Assembly: GCA_018380195.1 (NCBI GenBank)
Contig: JAGZUC010000031.1
Span: 1 to 26,077, forward strand
Direction: 5' to 3'
Source of the DNA: Collinsella sp.
GTDB taxonomy: Bacteria > Actinomycetota > Coriobacteriia > Coriobacteriales > Coriobacteriaceae
DNA length: 26,077 bases
In this document: in pieces, positions 6,399 to 14,313 of the stretch
Position numbering within the stretch: the stretch's first letter is position 1
Layout of the letters: each line of letters opens with the position of its first letter
Program-made: the position numbers and the translations under genes
The notes under the pieces: model-generated
The model's input: the letters and a program-made list of their open reading frames with translations, nothing else
Database searches by the model: none
Told to the model about the DNA's origin: nothing

Positions 6399-7871
6399 TT
6401 ACTTGGCCTGCTTGTCGAGCGTGGGCTTCATGGCAATCAGGATTGCAGCGGCGACCACGGCGCCAATCACGATGTCCAGGCAGAACAGCGCGACGTTGTT
6501 GGTGGCAAGGGCGACGATAAAGCCACCGTGCGGGACGTAGCAGTCGATACCCTGGAAGGCGGCGAGCGCCGCGCCCACGGCAGAGCCGATGCAGATGCCG
6601 GGCAGGGTGTGGCCAAGGTCCTTGACCGCGAAGGGGATAGCGCCCTCGGTAATGCCGATGCAGCCCATGAACAGTGCGGAGATACCCATCTGGCGATCGG
6701 CGTCATCGAACTTGTTCTTGGCGATGAGCGCAGCAAGGCCGCAGGCAATCGGGGGAATGGCGACGGCGACGCGGAACATGCCGTTGGGGCCATAGATGCC
6801 GGAGGCCATGATGGCCATGGTGAAGGTCGAGGCGGTCTTGTTGATGGGGCCACCCATATCGAAGGCGGTCATAACGCCAATGACCAGACCCAGGACAACT
6901 GCGGAACCGCCCTGCAGGCTGCCGAGCACGCCGGTGAGCCAGTCCATCACAAAGCCAAGCGGCGTGGCCAGGATGTAGATATAGGCCATGCCCAGGACAA
7001 GCGAGGTCAGAATCGGGATGATCAGGATGGGCATGATGGTCTGGATGGTGTTGTTGACCTTCCAGGTCTTCATCCAGCGGACAAAGTAGCCGCAGATGAC
7101 CGCCATGATCATGGCGCCCAAGAAGCCGGTCGAAACGCTGTTGCCGTTAGGGGTAACGACTGCGTTGTTGACCAGGTAGCCCAGGACAAAACCGGGGGCG
7201 AGCGCGGGCTTGCCGGCCATCGAGTAGGAGATGTATGCCGCAAGCACCGGGATCATCATGGAGATGCCGGCCATGCCGATGGTGTTAAGGCTCACCATCA
7301 GCGGGTTCGTAACCTCCATGCCGTTGGCGCCGGCGGTACCGGATGCCAGCGAGAAGGCAAGAAACACGCCGCCGATAACGACGATGGGGATAAAATAGGA
7401 AACGCCGGTATTGAATGCATTGAGCAGCGTCTTGCCAGGATCGGCAAAGATAGACTGCTTGGACGCCGGTGTCGGGGCCTGCGGGGCAGCGGAGACGGCC
7501 TTCTTCTCTGCCTTGGCCTCGGCCTTGGGCGCGTCAACGGCGCCACCCGTCGCCTTGATGATCTCAATGGCCTGGTCGATGATCTTTACCGGATCGGCGA
7601 TTACATCCGAGGTGCCGACCTTCAGGAACTTGCCCTCGGCCATCTTCTGCTCAAAACGGTCCTCGTTCTCGACACCCACGTCGACGGACTCCAGGACCAG
7701 GTCGGCGGAGTCCACGTCTTCCTGCGTGAGCTCATTCTCGATACCCAGGCCACCCTGAGCCTCGACCTTGCACTCGATGCCACGGGCGGCGCATTCATCC
7801 TGAATCGCCTTCTGGGCCATATACGTGTGGGCGATACCCACAGTACAGGCGGCAACGCCTACGATCTTCAT
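6399..7871 (-). CDS. PTS fructose-family EIIBC permease
   Basis: This 490-residue protein fuses an N-terminal EIIB domain (about 1-108) through an Ala/Lys-rich linker (about 111-140) to a membrane EIIC domain (about 146-490). The phosphorylated cysteine is Cys9 in AACTVGIAHTYMA; the usual CPTGIAHT has Val in place of Thr/Pro here. The EIIC part shows many hydrophobic helices, GGPINKTAST and GITEGAIPFA, the latter highly typical of fructose-class EIIC. It imports and phosphorylates a sugar using phosphate from the EIIA at 1875-2327. The ATG at 7871 has AGAGGGA upstream, and the EIIB fold begins there; an upstream in-frame extension does not fit the family. It is the first gene of the operon, opposite the LacI-family gene. 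Fructose, tagatose, sorbose or a polyol are all possible substrates. Confidence 0.93.
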   Translation of the reverse strand: MKIVGVAACTVGIAHTYMAQKAIQDECAARGIECKVEAQGGLGIENELTQEDVDSADLVLESVDVGVENEDRFEQKMAEGKFLKVGTSDVIADPVKIIDQAIEIIKATGGAVDAPKAEAKAEKKAVSAAPQAPTPASKQSIFADPGKTLLNAFNTGVSYFIPIVVIGGVFLAFSLASGTAGANGMEVTNPLMVSLNTIGMAGISMMIPVLAAYISYSMAGKPALAPGFVLGYLVNNAVVTPNGNSVSTGFLGAMIMAVICGYFVRWMKTWKVNNTIQTIMPILIIPILTSLVLGMAYIYILATPLGFVMDWLTGVLGSLQGGSAVVLGLVIGVMTAFDMGGPINKTASTFTMAIMASGIYGPNGMFRVAVAIPPIACGLAALIAKNKFDDADRQMGISALFMGCIGITEGAIPFAVKDLGHTLPGICIGSAVGAALAAFQGIDCYVPHGGFIVALATNNVALFCLDIVIGAVVAAAILIAMKPTLDKQAK

Positions 7872-7971
7872 TGCTTCCCTCTTTTCATAGAGTTGCGTGC
7901 GCAAGACACCGTTTGCGGAGGCCTCCGGAGCATCCCCTGCCGTTTGGACTTGCTGTCTTTTCGACAAGAAC

Positions 7972-8001
7972 AATATAGGTGCTCGTTTTTCTTAATGCCA
8001 G
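7972..8001 (-). promoter_or_regulatory. Probable promoter of the sugar operon
   Basis: On the minus strand CTGGCA (7996-8001) and TATATT (7972-7977) are separated by 18 nt. The -10 box lies 100 nt before the EIIBC start, giving a leader that contains two small palindromes (TTGCG/CGCAA at 7893-7904 and CGGAGGCCTCCG at 7916-7927). Confidence 0.5.
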
Positions 8002-8033
8002 CTTATTTCGGTAAACGCGCAGGTCAGAGCGTT

Positions 8034-8061
8034 GGTTATGCGATTTAGTTATGCGTTTAAC
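8034..8061. promoter_or_regulatory. Candidate LacI-family operator region
   Basis: GTTATGCG is directly repeated at 8035-8042 and 8048-8055. The second copy starts the dyad GTTATGCGTTTAAC (8048-8061), symmetric at 10 of 14 positions around a central CG, as many LacI-family operators are. It lies between the divergent EIIBC and regulator genes. No other part of 7872-8286 shows a stronger signal. Confidence 0.4.
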
Positions 8062-8286
8062 CAAAAATGAATCCTGCGATTTTGCCCTCGATTTCAAAAG
8101 TCAAGAAGTATTTGATTTTCTCGGTAGACGGCAGATGCGCATGCCGGTCACAAATTTCGACCCCACCCGTATGCCGCATTTGTTGCATACTCATATGAAA
8201 GGAAAAAGCCGCTCACCGAAGCGTATCCTTCACCAAGACTCAAAGTCATCATGTTGGAAAATGCTCATCTGTCGGAAGGAGTCGCT

Positions 8287-9297
8287 GTGGCAAAACAGCG
8301 CGTTACGATCGCAGACGTCGCTCGAGAGGCGGGAACCTCGACGGCAAGCGTCTCGTATTACCTCAACGACAAACGAGAAAAGCTTAGCGAGAAGACGCAG
8401 AACAAAATCGCGCGCGTCATTAAGGAACTCGGATACGTTCCCAACGCCCAAGCGCAGACGCTCACCGGCAAGCAAACCCACGTCATTGCCATCATCATTT
8501 TGGATAACACCAACAAATGGGCGGGGCTCGTTCTCAATGGCATGGAGCAGGTCATGCTCCCCGCGGGCTACCAGACGGTCGTTTGCACGAGCAACTTTAA
8601 CCCCGAGACCGAGCTCATGTACGTCGACAAGATGCTCTCGCTGGGCGTCGATGGCTTTATCATCCAGCCCACGGCAAACTTCAAAGCCGTGCATGACCGC
8701 ATTAGACGCGCCGGCAAGCCGGTCGTCTTTTTCGATGCGGCCATCTATAGCCCAGGTACCAGCTGGATCAAAACCAACCTTTACGACGGCGTGTACAACG
8801 CCACACAGGCACTCCTCGACGCCGGCTACGAAGATTTCTTTTCCATTGCCGCCAACATGACCGAAATGCGCACCCGCATGGAGCGTTTTCAGGGGTATGC
8901 CGAGGCGCTGGCAGCGAACGGGCAGCTCTACAAAGCGATTCCCATCGATCACAACAAGCCGTCAATCAACGAGCTCACCGAATACTTTAAATTCAAGTTC
9001 AATCCCGCCAAGCGAACCCTTATCTTCGTGCAAAATCAGTGGGCACTTCCCCGTATCTACAAGGCCCTCCAGCCAATGGCCCATCTGCTTCCGCAGCAAA
9101 TCGGCCTTTTGGGACTCAACTGCGAAGACTGGACTAATCTCACCACACCGACCGTCTCCACCATCATCGAGCCCGTCGACCAAGAAGGTCGCGAAGCAGC
9201 CGAGATGCTGCTCGCCCTACTTGACGGAAGCAGCGAACCCGGCGAGCAGCGCATTCTCGAGTGCAAGCTCAACTGGCTCGACTCCACCTCGATCTAG
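8287..9297 (+). CDS. LacI-family transcriptional regulator of the sugar operon
   Basis: This protein has the classic LacI architecture: an N-terminal helix-turn-helix (VTIADVAREAGTSTASVSYY, about residues 6-25), a hinge, and a periplasmic-binding-protein-like effector domain to the C-terminus. The GTG at 8287 is preferred because GGAAGGAG lies 5 nt upstream and the helix-turn-helix then begins at the usual distance from the N-terminus; an ATG 12 codons earlier lacks a good site. That gives 336 residues, normal for the family. It reads away from the PTS operon with a 415-bp shared upstream region holding an operator-like dyad, so it most likely controls that operon in response to a sugar or sugar phosphate. 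The target and effector are inferred. Confidence 0.92.
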   Translation: MAKQRVTIADVAREAGTSTASVSYYLNDKREKLSEKTQNKIARVIKELGYVPNAQAQTLTGKQTHVIAIIILDNTNKWAGLVLNGMEQVMLPAGYQTVVCTSNFNPETELMYVDKMLSLGVDGFIIQPTANFKAVHDRIRRAGKPVVFFDAAIYSPGTSWIKTNLYDGVYNATQALLDAGYEDFFSIAANMTEMRTRMERFQGYAEALAANGQLYKAIPIDHNKPSINELTEYFKFKFNPAKRTLIFVQNQWALPRIYKALQPMAHLLPQQIGLLGLNCEDWTNLTTPTVSTIIEPVDQEGREAAEMLLALLDGSSEPGEQRILECKLNWLDSTSI

Positions 9298-9416
9298 ACC
9301 GCGGGACAAATGAATCAGTAGCGTTTGTCTCAAATCTTAAGTATTTGTTCGACAGAACGGCCCCTGCCGGCTCCTGCTAGACTGGTAGATTCCCAACCGT
9401 CCATCCAGGAGCCTCC

Positions 9417-10400
9417 ATGTCGCGCAAGTCCGCCTACAAGCAAGTACTTTCCATCGGCACCGCCGTGGTGCTGGGGTTTGCGCTGTTCACAGGGTCGCTC
9501 GACGGGGCGCCCAAGCTGTTGTCGCCGCAAAGCGATGAGCAGGCAGCGGCTCTGGCCGAGAAGCAAGACGAGAGTCCCAGCCGCACCGACGACGAGGCGG
9601 ACCTGGTTGCCCGACTCGAATCGGGAACAGCGAGCTCCTCGGACTCTCAAAATAGCCAAGACTCTGGCGATGGCTCCGATTCCGCCGCAACCGACACCGG
9701 CGACGGCGCTTCCGCGGACAGCGCCGCCACCCCCATCGACGAGGTCGAAAACCCCGACCTCAACCGCGCCCGCGGTGTTTATCTCAGCAGCATTCCCGAC
9801 TACGCCGGCAACCCCTATGTTGCCCTTCGCGCCGACAGCACGCACCCGCTCGGCACGCCATCATTCACACTCGATGAATACGAGCGCGCTACAGAAGAGG
9901 GTTGCTTTAAGAAGTTCTCCAAGCTCGACAGCCTGGGCCGCACCCGCAAAGCGCTTGCCTGCGTGGGCCCCGAATCACTCGGTCAAGGCGAGCGCGGCGA
10001 TATCTCGCGTATCCATCCCGCTGGATGGCGCCAGCAGCGCTACGACTTTATTCCGGGCCAGAGCCTCTACAACCGCTGTCACCTCATCGCCTGGTCGCTC
10101 TGCGGCGAAAACGCCAACCGCAAGAATCTCCTCACCGGCACGCGTTATCTCAACGAGACGGGCATGCTGCCGTTTGAAGAGCAGATTCTCGGCTACATCC
10201 GCGACACGGGCAACCATGTGCTCTACCGCGTCACGCCCATGTATAACGAAGAGGAACTTGTCTGCCGTGGCGTGCGCCTTGAGGCGCAATCGGTCGAGGA
10301 CCACGGCAAGACCCTCTGCTTCCACGTATATTGCTACAACCTGCAGCCGCACGTGCAGATCGACTACGCCACCGGTCGCAACCAGGCATCCGGAGACTAG
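9417..10400 (+). CDS. Secreted or membrane-anchored DNA/RNA non-specific endonuclease
   Basis: This is a 327-residue protein. An N-terminal hydrophobic segment (about residues 10-28) after a basic start looks like an uncleaved signal anchor or signal peptide. A low-complexity Ser/Asp/Ala/Gly linker (about 70-105) separates it from the C-terminal nuclease domain (about 118-320). The catalytic motif is NRCHLIAWSL (219-228) with His222, comparable to the RSHLIA/DRGH histidine of streptodornase-type beta-beta-alpha-metal nucleases. Asn237 in RKNLLTGTRYLN fits the metal ligand. Such enzymes degrade extracellular DNA for nutrient scavenging or in DNA uptake. The ATG follows AGGAGCCTCC. It stands alone between lacI and the EF-G-like gene. 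Confidence 0.88.
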   Translation: MSRKSAYKQVLSIGTAVVLGFALFTGSLDGAPKLLSPQSDEQAAALAEKQDESPSRTDDEADLVARLESGTASSSDSQNSQDSGDGSDSAATDTGDGASADSAATPIDEVENPDLNRARGVYLSSIPDYAGNPYVALRADSTHPLGTPSFTLDEYERATEEGCFKKFSKLDSLGRTRKALACVGPESLGQGERGDISRIHPAGWRQQRYDFIPGQSLYNRCHLIAWSLCGENANRKNLLTGTRYLNETGMLPFEEQILGYIRDTGNHVLYRVTPMYNEEELVCRGVRLEAQSVEDHGKTLCFHVYCYNLQPHVQIDYATGRNQASGD

Positions 10401-10458
10401 TGCCGACCGCGCCACCCGTAACCCAAAGATGATCTGTTTTCCTCCGTCCCCCAGGGAT

Positions 10459-10495
10459 CAAAAAGGGCCGCCCTGGGTTACCCAGAGCGGTCCTT
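10459..10495 (-). terminator. Intrinsic terminator of the EF-G-like gene
   Basis: On the minus strand a long stem (10463-10477 with 10481-10495, one mismatch and one G-U) with a 3-nt loop is followed by TTTTT (10460-10464). It lies about 35 nt past the stop at 10530. It may also stop transcripts of the nuclease gene coming from the other side. Confidence 0.8.
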
Positions 10496-10529
10496 GCATC
10501 GGCATATATGTTGCAGGCAACGCCACACG

Positions 10530-12605
10530 CTACTTGGCGCGACCCTCCTCATAGCGCTCGACCAGCTTGGCCTGAACGTCATAGGGAACCTGCTCATAGC
10601 CAGCGGGCTTCATGGTAAAGTCACCCGTGCCGCGCGTGATAGAGCGCAGGCGCGTCGAGTAATCCGTCAGCTCGGCCAGCGGCGCCTGGGCGATGACCAC
10701 GGTGTCTCCGCGCTCATCGGTCTCCATGCCCGTCACGCGACCGCGCGATGCCGAGATGTCGCCCATCACGGCGCCGGCGTAGCTCTCGGGGATAGTCACC
10801 GTGATTTCCTCGATGGGCTCCAGCACCACCGGATCGGCATCGGCGCATGCCTTGCGCAGGCCGATGCGAGCCGCCGCGCGGAACGCCATCTCGTTGGAGT
10901 CGACGCTGTGATACGAGCCGTCGTACACAGCCACGCGAATGCCCGTGAGCGGATAGCCGGCAATAATACCGTCCTTCATGGTCTCCTGGACACCCTTGTC
11001 CACGGCGGGGATCAGCGAGCGCGGAATACGGCCACCTACGACCTCGTCCACAAACTCATAGCCATCGCTCGTGCCGTCGGGCCCAATGAGCGGCTCAACG
11101 CGCAGCCAGCAGTCGCCATACTGACCGGCGCCACCGGTCTGCTTCTTGTGGCGGCCCTGAGCGCTCGCCGTACGGCGAATGGTCTCGCGATACGGAATGC
11201 GGATCGGCACGCTTTTGGCCACGACCTTGGTACGGTCCTCAAGACGATTGAGCAGCACCGAAACCTGCGCCTCGCCCACGGCGGAGATGATAGTCTGGCC
11301 CGTCTCCTCGTCACGATCGATGCTCATGGTTGGATCGGCCTTGCATGCCTTCTCGATAAACGTATAGAGCTTTTCCTCGTCGCCGCGGTTCTCGGCCTCG
11401 ATAGCAATGCGGTACTGCGAGTTGGGAAACTTAAACGCCGCCGCCTCGACCTTGCCGGTAATCGAGAGCGTATCGCCCGTCTCGGCCGCCAACTTGGGCG
11501 CCACGATAATGTCGCCGGCATAGGCGTGACCGACCTCGGTCATGTCGCGGCCGCACATCACATACAGGTGAGCCAGACGATCGCTCTTGCGAGTGCGCGC
11601 GTTGATCAACTCAAGGCCCGGCTCAAGCGTGCCCGTCAGCACCTTGATAAAGCTGATGCGGCCCTGCTGCGGATCGGCCAGGGTCTTAAACACAAACGCC
11701 ACCGGACGGTCATCGTCACTCGAGATCTTGAGCGAATCACCGTCGATGAGCGGCATCTCGCCGTAGTCCGTCGGCGCCGGGAAGTATGTGGCGATATCGT
11801 CCATCAGCGAGTTGACGCCCTGCTCCTTAATGCAATCGCCCGCAAAGACCGGCACAAAGATGCGCTCGGCGATTGCCTTGGACAACAAGCCCTCGAGCTC
11901 CTCCTGTGTCAGCGTCTCCTCGCCTTCCAAGTACTTCATCATCAGCTCGTCGTCAGCCTCGGCCACCAGCTCGCACAGATGGTCATGGGCTTCTTCGGCC
12001 TGGGCACGATACTCCTCGGGAATCTCCGACTCAACGGCTTCGGTGCCGTTGCAATGACGCGCCTTCATGCGCACCAGGTCGATGATGCCGTCAAAGTCCT
12101 CGCCCTCGCCCCAGGGAAGGGTCACGGCGCCCAGGCGCGTACCAAAGCGCTCCTGCAGCAGGTCCATCGTGGTCGCAAAGCTGGCCTCGGAGCGCGACAG
12201 GCGGTTTACGAACACCGCACGCGCCAGGCGCAGGTCCTCGGCGGCATACCAGAGCTTAACCGTCGTAGGCTGTGGGCCGGCCTCGGCATCGACCACAAAC
12301 AGAGCCGTCTCGCAGACGCTCATCGCGGCAAAGGCGTCGCCGATAAAATCGGGGTAGCACGGGGCATCGAGCACATTGATGCGCGCGCCCTTCCAGTCGA
12401 TCGGTGCAATGGTCGTCGAGATGGAAAATGCACGCTTGACCTCTTCGGGGTCATAGTCGAGCGTGGGCTTGGTGCCGTCGTGTCCGCCCAGGCGGGCGGT
12501 CTTGCCGGAAAGGTGGAGCATGGCCTCGGCGAGTGAGGTCTTGCCCACCCCGCCTTGGCCTACGAGCACCACGTTCCTTACATTACCGGTCTTGGGAGCA
12601 CCCAT
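10530..12605 (-). CDS. Elongation factor G-like protein with degenerate GTPase motifs
   Basis: This 691-residue protein has the full EF-G layout: G domain, domain II, and domains III-V, including KQTGGAGQYGD and the C-terminal EF-G fold. It resembles the EF-G2/EF-G-like paralogues of Actinobacteria rather than the essential FusA. The P-loop GQGGVGKTS (residues 16-24) is intact. The G3 motif is DAPCYPDF (80-87) instead of DTPGHVDF, lacking the catalytic histidine and the glycine. G4 is NRLS (134-137) instead of NKxD, lacking the guanine-specifying aspartate. It may therefore bind nucleotide weakly or act without normal GTP hydrolysis, perhaps as a ribosome-associated stress factor; this is inferred. 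The ATG at 12605 has an excellent AAGGAGG site; upstream in-frame sequence is not EF-G-like. It is a single-gene unit. Confidence 0.9.
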   Translation of the reverse strand: MGAPKTGNVRNVVLVGQGGVGKTSLAEAMLHLSGKTARLGGHDGTKPTLDYDPEEVKRAFSISTTIAPIDWKGARINVLDAPCYPDFIGDAFAAMSVCETALFVVDAEAGPQPTTVKLWYAAEDLRLARAVFVNRLSRSEASFATTMDLLQERFGTRLGAVTLPWGEGEDFDGIIDLVRMKARHCNGTEAVESEIPEEYRAQAEEAHDHLCELVAEADDELMMKYLEGEETLTQEELEGLLSKAIAERIFVPVFAGDCIKEQGVNSLMDDIATYFPAPTDYGEMPLIDGDSLKISSDDDRPVAFVFKTLADPQQGRISFIKVLTGTLEPGLELINARTRKSDRLAHLYVMCGRDMTEVGHAYAGDIIVAPKLAAETGDTLSITGKVEAAAFKFPNSQYRIAIEAENRGDEEKLYTFIEKACKADPTMSIDRDEETGQTIISAVGEAQVSVLLNRLEDRTKVVAKSVPIRIPYRETIRRTASAQGRHKKQTGGAGQYGDCWLRVEPLIGPDGTSDGYEFVDEVVGGRIPRSLIPAVDKGVQETMKDGIIAGYPLTGIRVAVYDGSYHSVDSNEMAFRAAARIGLRKACADADPVVLEPIEEITVTIPESYAGAVMGDISASRGRVTGMETDERGDTVVIAQAPLAELTDYSTRLRSITRGTGDFTMKPAGYEQVPYDVQAKLVERYEEGRAK

Positions 12606-12779
12606 GATGACCTCCTTGCAGGGCCGCGCGCAATGCGCGACGCCAACGGGGAGAGTTCGCGGTCGGTGCCGTCCCGGGAGCAGCATGGTCGGCAGCCGAG
12701 CCGACTCACCCTCCAAATGTCCTATGCCACCACCCTACCCTCACGGGCGGCTGTCCATGCACACCTTTCGGCGCACGTA

Positions 12780-12808
12780 TGGATACAGGCGGCGAGAGGA
12801 AGAGACAA
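12780..12808 (-). promoter_or_regulatory. Possible promoter of the EF-G-like gene
   Basis: TTGTCT (12803-12808) and TATCCA (12780-12785) on the minus strand are 17 nt apart. Matches to consensus are modest and the leader would be about 170 nt. The rest of 12606-12841 shows no gene. Confidence 0.3.
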
Positions 12809-12841
12809 GCTTGTGGGGCGATTATTAAACCCCATCGATAC

Positions 12842-12881
12842 AAATAAAAGCCGCCGCAGACCATAAGGCCCGCGACGGCTT
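12842..12881 (-). terminator. Intrinsic terminator of the amino-acid ABC operon
   Basis: On the minus strand AAGCCGTCGCGGGCC pairs with GGTCTGCGGCGGCTT and is followed by TTTATTTG. It begins about 20 nt after the stop of the ATPase gene. Confidence 0.85.
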
Positions 12882-12902
12882 CATCTCAATACATGGTTGA
12901 GC

Positions 12903-13667
12903 CTACCCCTCGATACGGCTCAAGAACTCACGGGTGCGTTGCTCGCGCGGATGGTCGATAACCTGCTCGGCCGGACCCTCCTCGACAATGCGGCCGCCGT
13001 CCATAAAGACCACGCGGTCGGCAACATCGCGCGCAAACTGCATCGCGTGGGTCACGATTACCATCGTCATATCCTGCGCGGCAAGGTCTTTAATGACACG
13101 CAGCACCTCGGCCGTTAGCTCGGGATCGAGCGCCGAAGTCGGCTCGTCAAAGAACAGGATCTCCGGGTCGAGCGCCAAGGCGCGGGCGATGCTCACGCGC
13201 TGTTGCTGACCACCCGAAAGCTCACATGGTACCTTGCTCTCGTTGCCCGTAAGCCCCATCTGCGCGATCAGCTCACGCGCACGCGCTTCGGCCTGCTCGC
13301 GCGGACGCTTGAGCACGCGAATCGGAGCATCGGTGATGTTTTTCATCACGGTATAGTGCGGAAACAGATTGTAGTTCTGAAACACCAGGCCAAATCGCGA
13401 GCGCGCCTGCTTGGACACGTCGCCTTTCGCATATACCGCACCCGACCCCGCGTCCGTCGCAACGGCAAGGTCGCCAAACGAAAGCGAACCACCGTCGAGT
13501 GTCTCGAGCAGCGTGGCGCAGCGCAGAAGCGTGGACTTACCGCCGCCCGAAGGCCCGATAATCGCCACGACCTCGCCACGCTTTACCTCGAGTGAGATAT
13601 CCTTGAGCACCTCATTGCCACCAAACGCCTTGCGCGCGCTTTCGATTTTCATCACTGAATTAGTCAT
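12903..13667 (-). CDS. Polar amino acid ABC transporter, ATP-binding protein
   Basis: This is a 254-residue ABC ATPase of the GlnQ/HisP (PAAT) family. Walker A is GPSGGGKS (38-45), the signature LSGGQQQR (150-157) and Walker B LFFDEPTSALD (171-181). It powers import together with the permease and binding protein encoded immediately upstream in the same operon. The ATG at 13667 overlaps the permease stop by 8 nt, implying translational coupling; an alternative ATG at 13652 is possible since neither has a strong ribosome binding site. Last gene of a three-gene operon closed by the terminator at 12842-12881. Confidence 0.93.
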   Translation of the reverse strand: MTNSVMKIESARKAFGGNEVLKDISLEVKRGEVVAIIGPSGGGKSTLLRCATLLETLDGGSLSFGDLAVATDAGSGAVYAKGDVSKQARSRFGLVFQNYNLFPHYTVMKNITDAPIRVLKRPREQAEARARELIAQMGLTGNESKVPCELSGGQQQRVSIARALALDPEILFFDEPTSALDPELTAEVLRVIKDLAAQDMTMVIVTHAMQFARDVADRVVFMDGGRIVEEGPAEQVIDHPREQRTREFLSRIEG

Positions 13668-14313
13668 GATAGTAGTCCAGCTTCTTTTCGGCGGCGCCCA
13701 GTAACATCTCGACCACAAAGTTAAAGACCCAGTAGATCAACGCCGCAATCGCAAACGGCACCATGCTCACTTGCGAGGCAACCAGTGCCTTGGCCGTCGA
13801 GAACATCTCCCCCACGCCGATGGCAAACGCCAGCGACGTGTCCTTGACCAGCGTGATAATCTCGTTGCCCATCGCCGGCAGAATACGCTTGGCGACCTGC
13901 GGCATCACGATGTACAAAAACGTCTGCAGACGCGAGTAGCCCAGCACCTCGGCGGCCTCATATTGACCACGCGGAATCGACTGCAGGCCCGAGCGATAGA
14001 TCTCGGCAAAGTAGCCGGCGTAGTTGATGATGAACGCCACAACGCACGCCGTCCACTTGGAATCGGGCGTAAGCGAAATGCCGAACACGTAATACGGAGC
14101 AAAGTAGATGGCAAACATCTGCAGCATGAGCGGCGTACCGCGCATGACCGAAATGTAGATGCGCGCAATCCAGCGGAGCGGCGCAATTTTGCTCATGCGC
14201 ATAAACGCCACGGGGATTCCCAGGGGAATCGACCCAAGCAGCGTCAGCACAAACAGCTGCAAACTGACCAAGAACCCCTGGCCAAGCATCTGCATCATGA
14301 CCTGAATAGACAT
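13660..14313 (-). CDS. Polar amino acid ABC transporter, permease protein
   Basis: This 217-residue integral membrane protein is of the HisM/GlnP type. It has about five hydrophobic segments, starting with a helix near residues 10-35. The EAA-loop signature used to dock the ATPase is visible as EAAEVLGYSRLQTF, and MRGTPLMLQ is also family-typical. It probably forms a homodimeric channel. The ATG at 14313 shares its first base with the last base of the binding-protein stop (TAATG), so the two are coupled. An ATG five codons earlier lies inside the upstream gene and is less likely. Confidence 0.93.
   Translation of the reverse strand: MSIQVMMQMLGQGFLVSLQLFVLTLLGSIPLGIPVAFMRMSKIAPLRWIARIYISVMRGTPLMLQMFAIYFAPYYVFGISLTPDSKWTACVVAFIINYAGYFAEIYRSGLQSIPRGQYEAAEVLGYSRLQTFLYIVMPQVAKRILPAMGNEIITLVKDTSLAFAIGVGEMFSTAKALVASQVSMVPFAIAALIYWVFNFVVEMLLGAAEKKLDYYHD

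Noticed and set aside
4914..8048. A 1044-codon open frame on the plus strand opposite the sugar operon
   Set aside because: It is the antisense shadow of well-supported minus-strand genes (GatZ-like and EIIBC); its low-complexity Asp/His/Gly/Leu composition matches no protein family.
9303..9331. A GGGACAAA/TTTGTCTC inverted pair after the LacI-family gene
   Set aside because: Arms are short and imperfect with a 13-nt loop; too weak to call a terminator or a member of the GGGACAAAGGG family.
10494..12536. A 680-codon plus-strand open frame opposite the EF-G-like gene
   Set aside because: Antisense of a complete EF-G-like protein with a strong ribosome binding site; composition is typical of GC-rich shadow frames.
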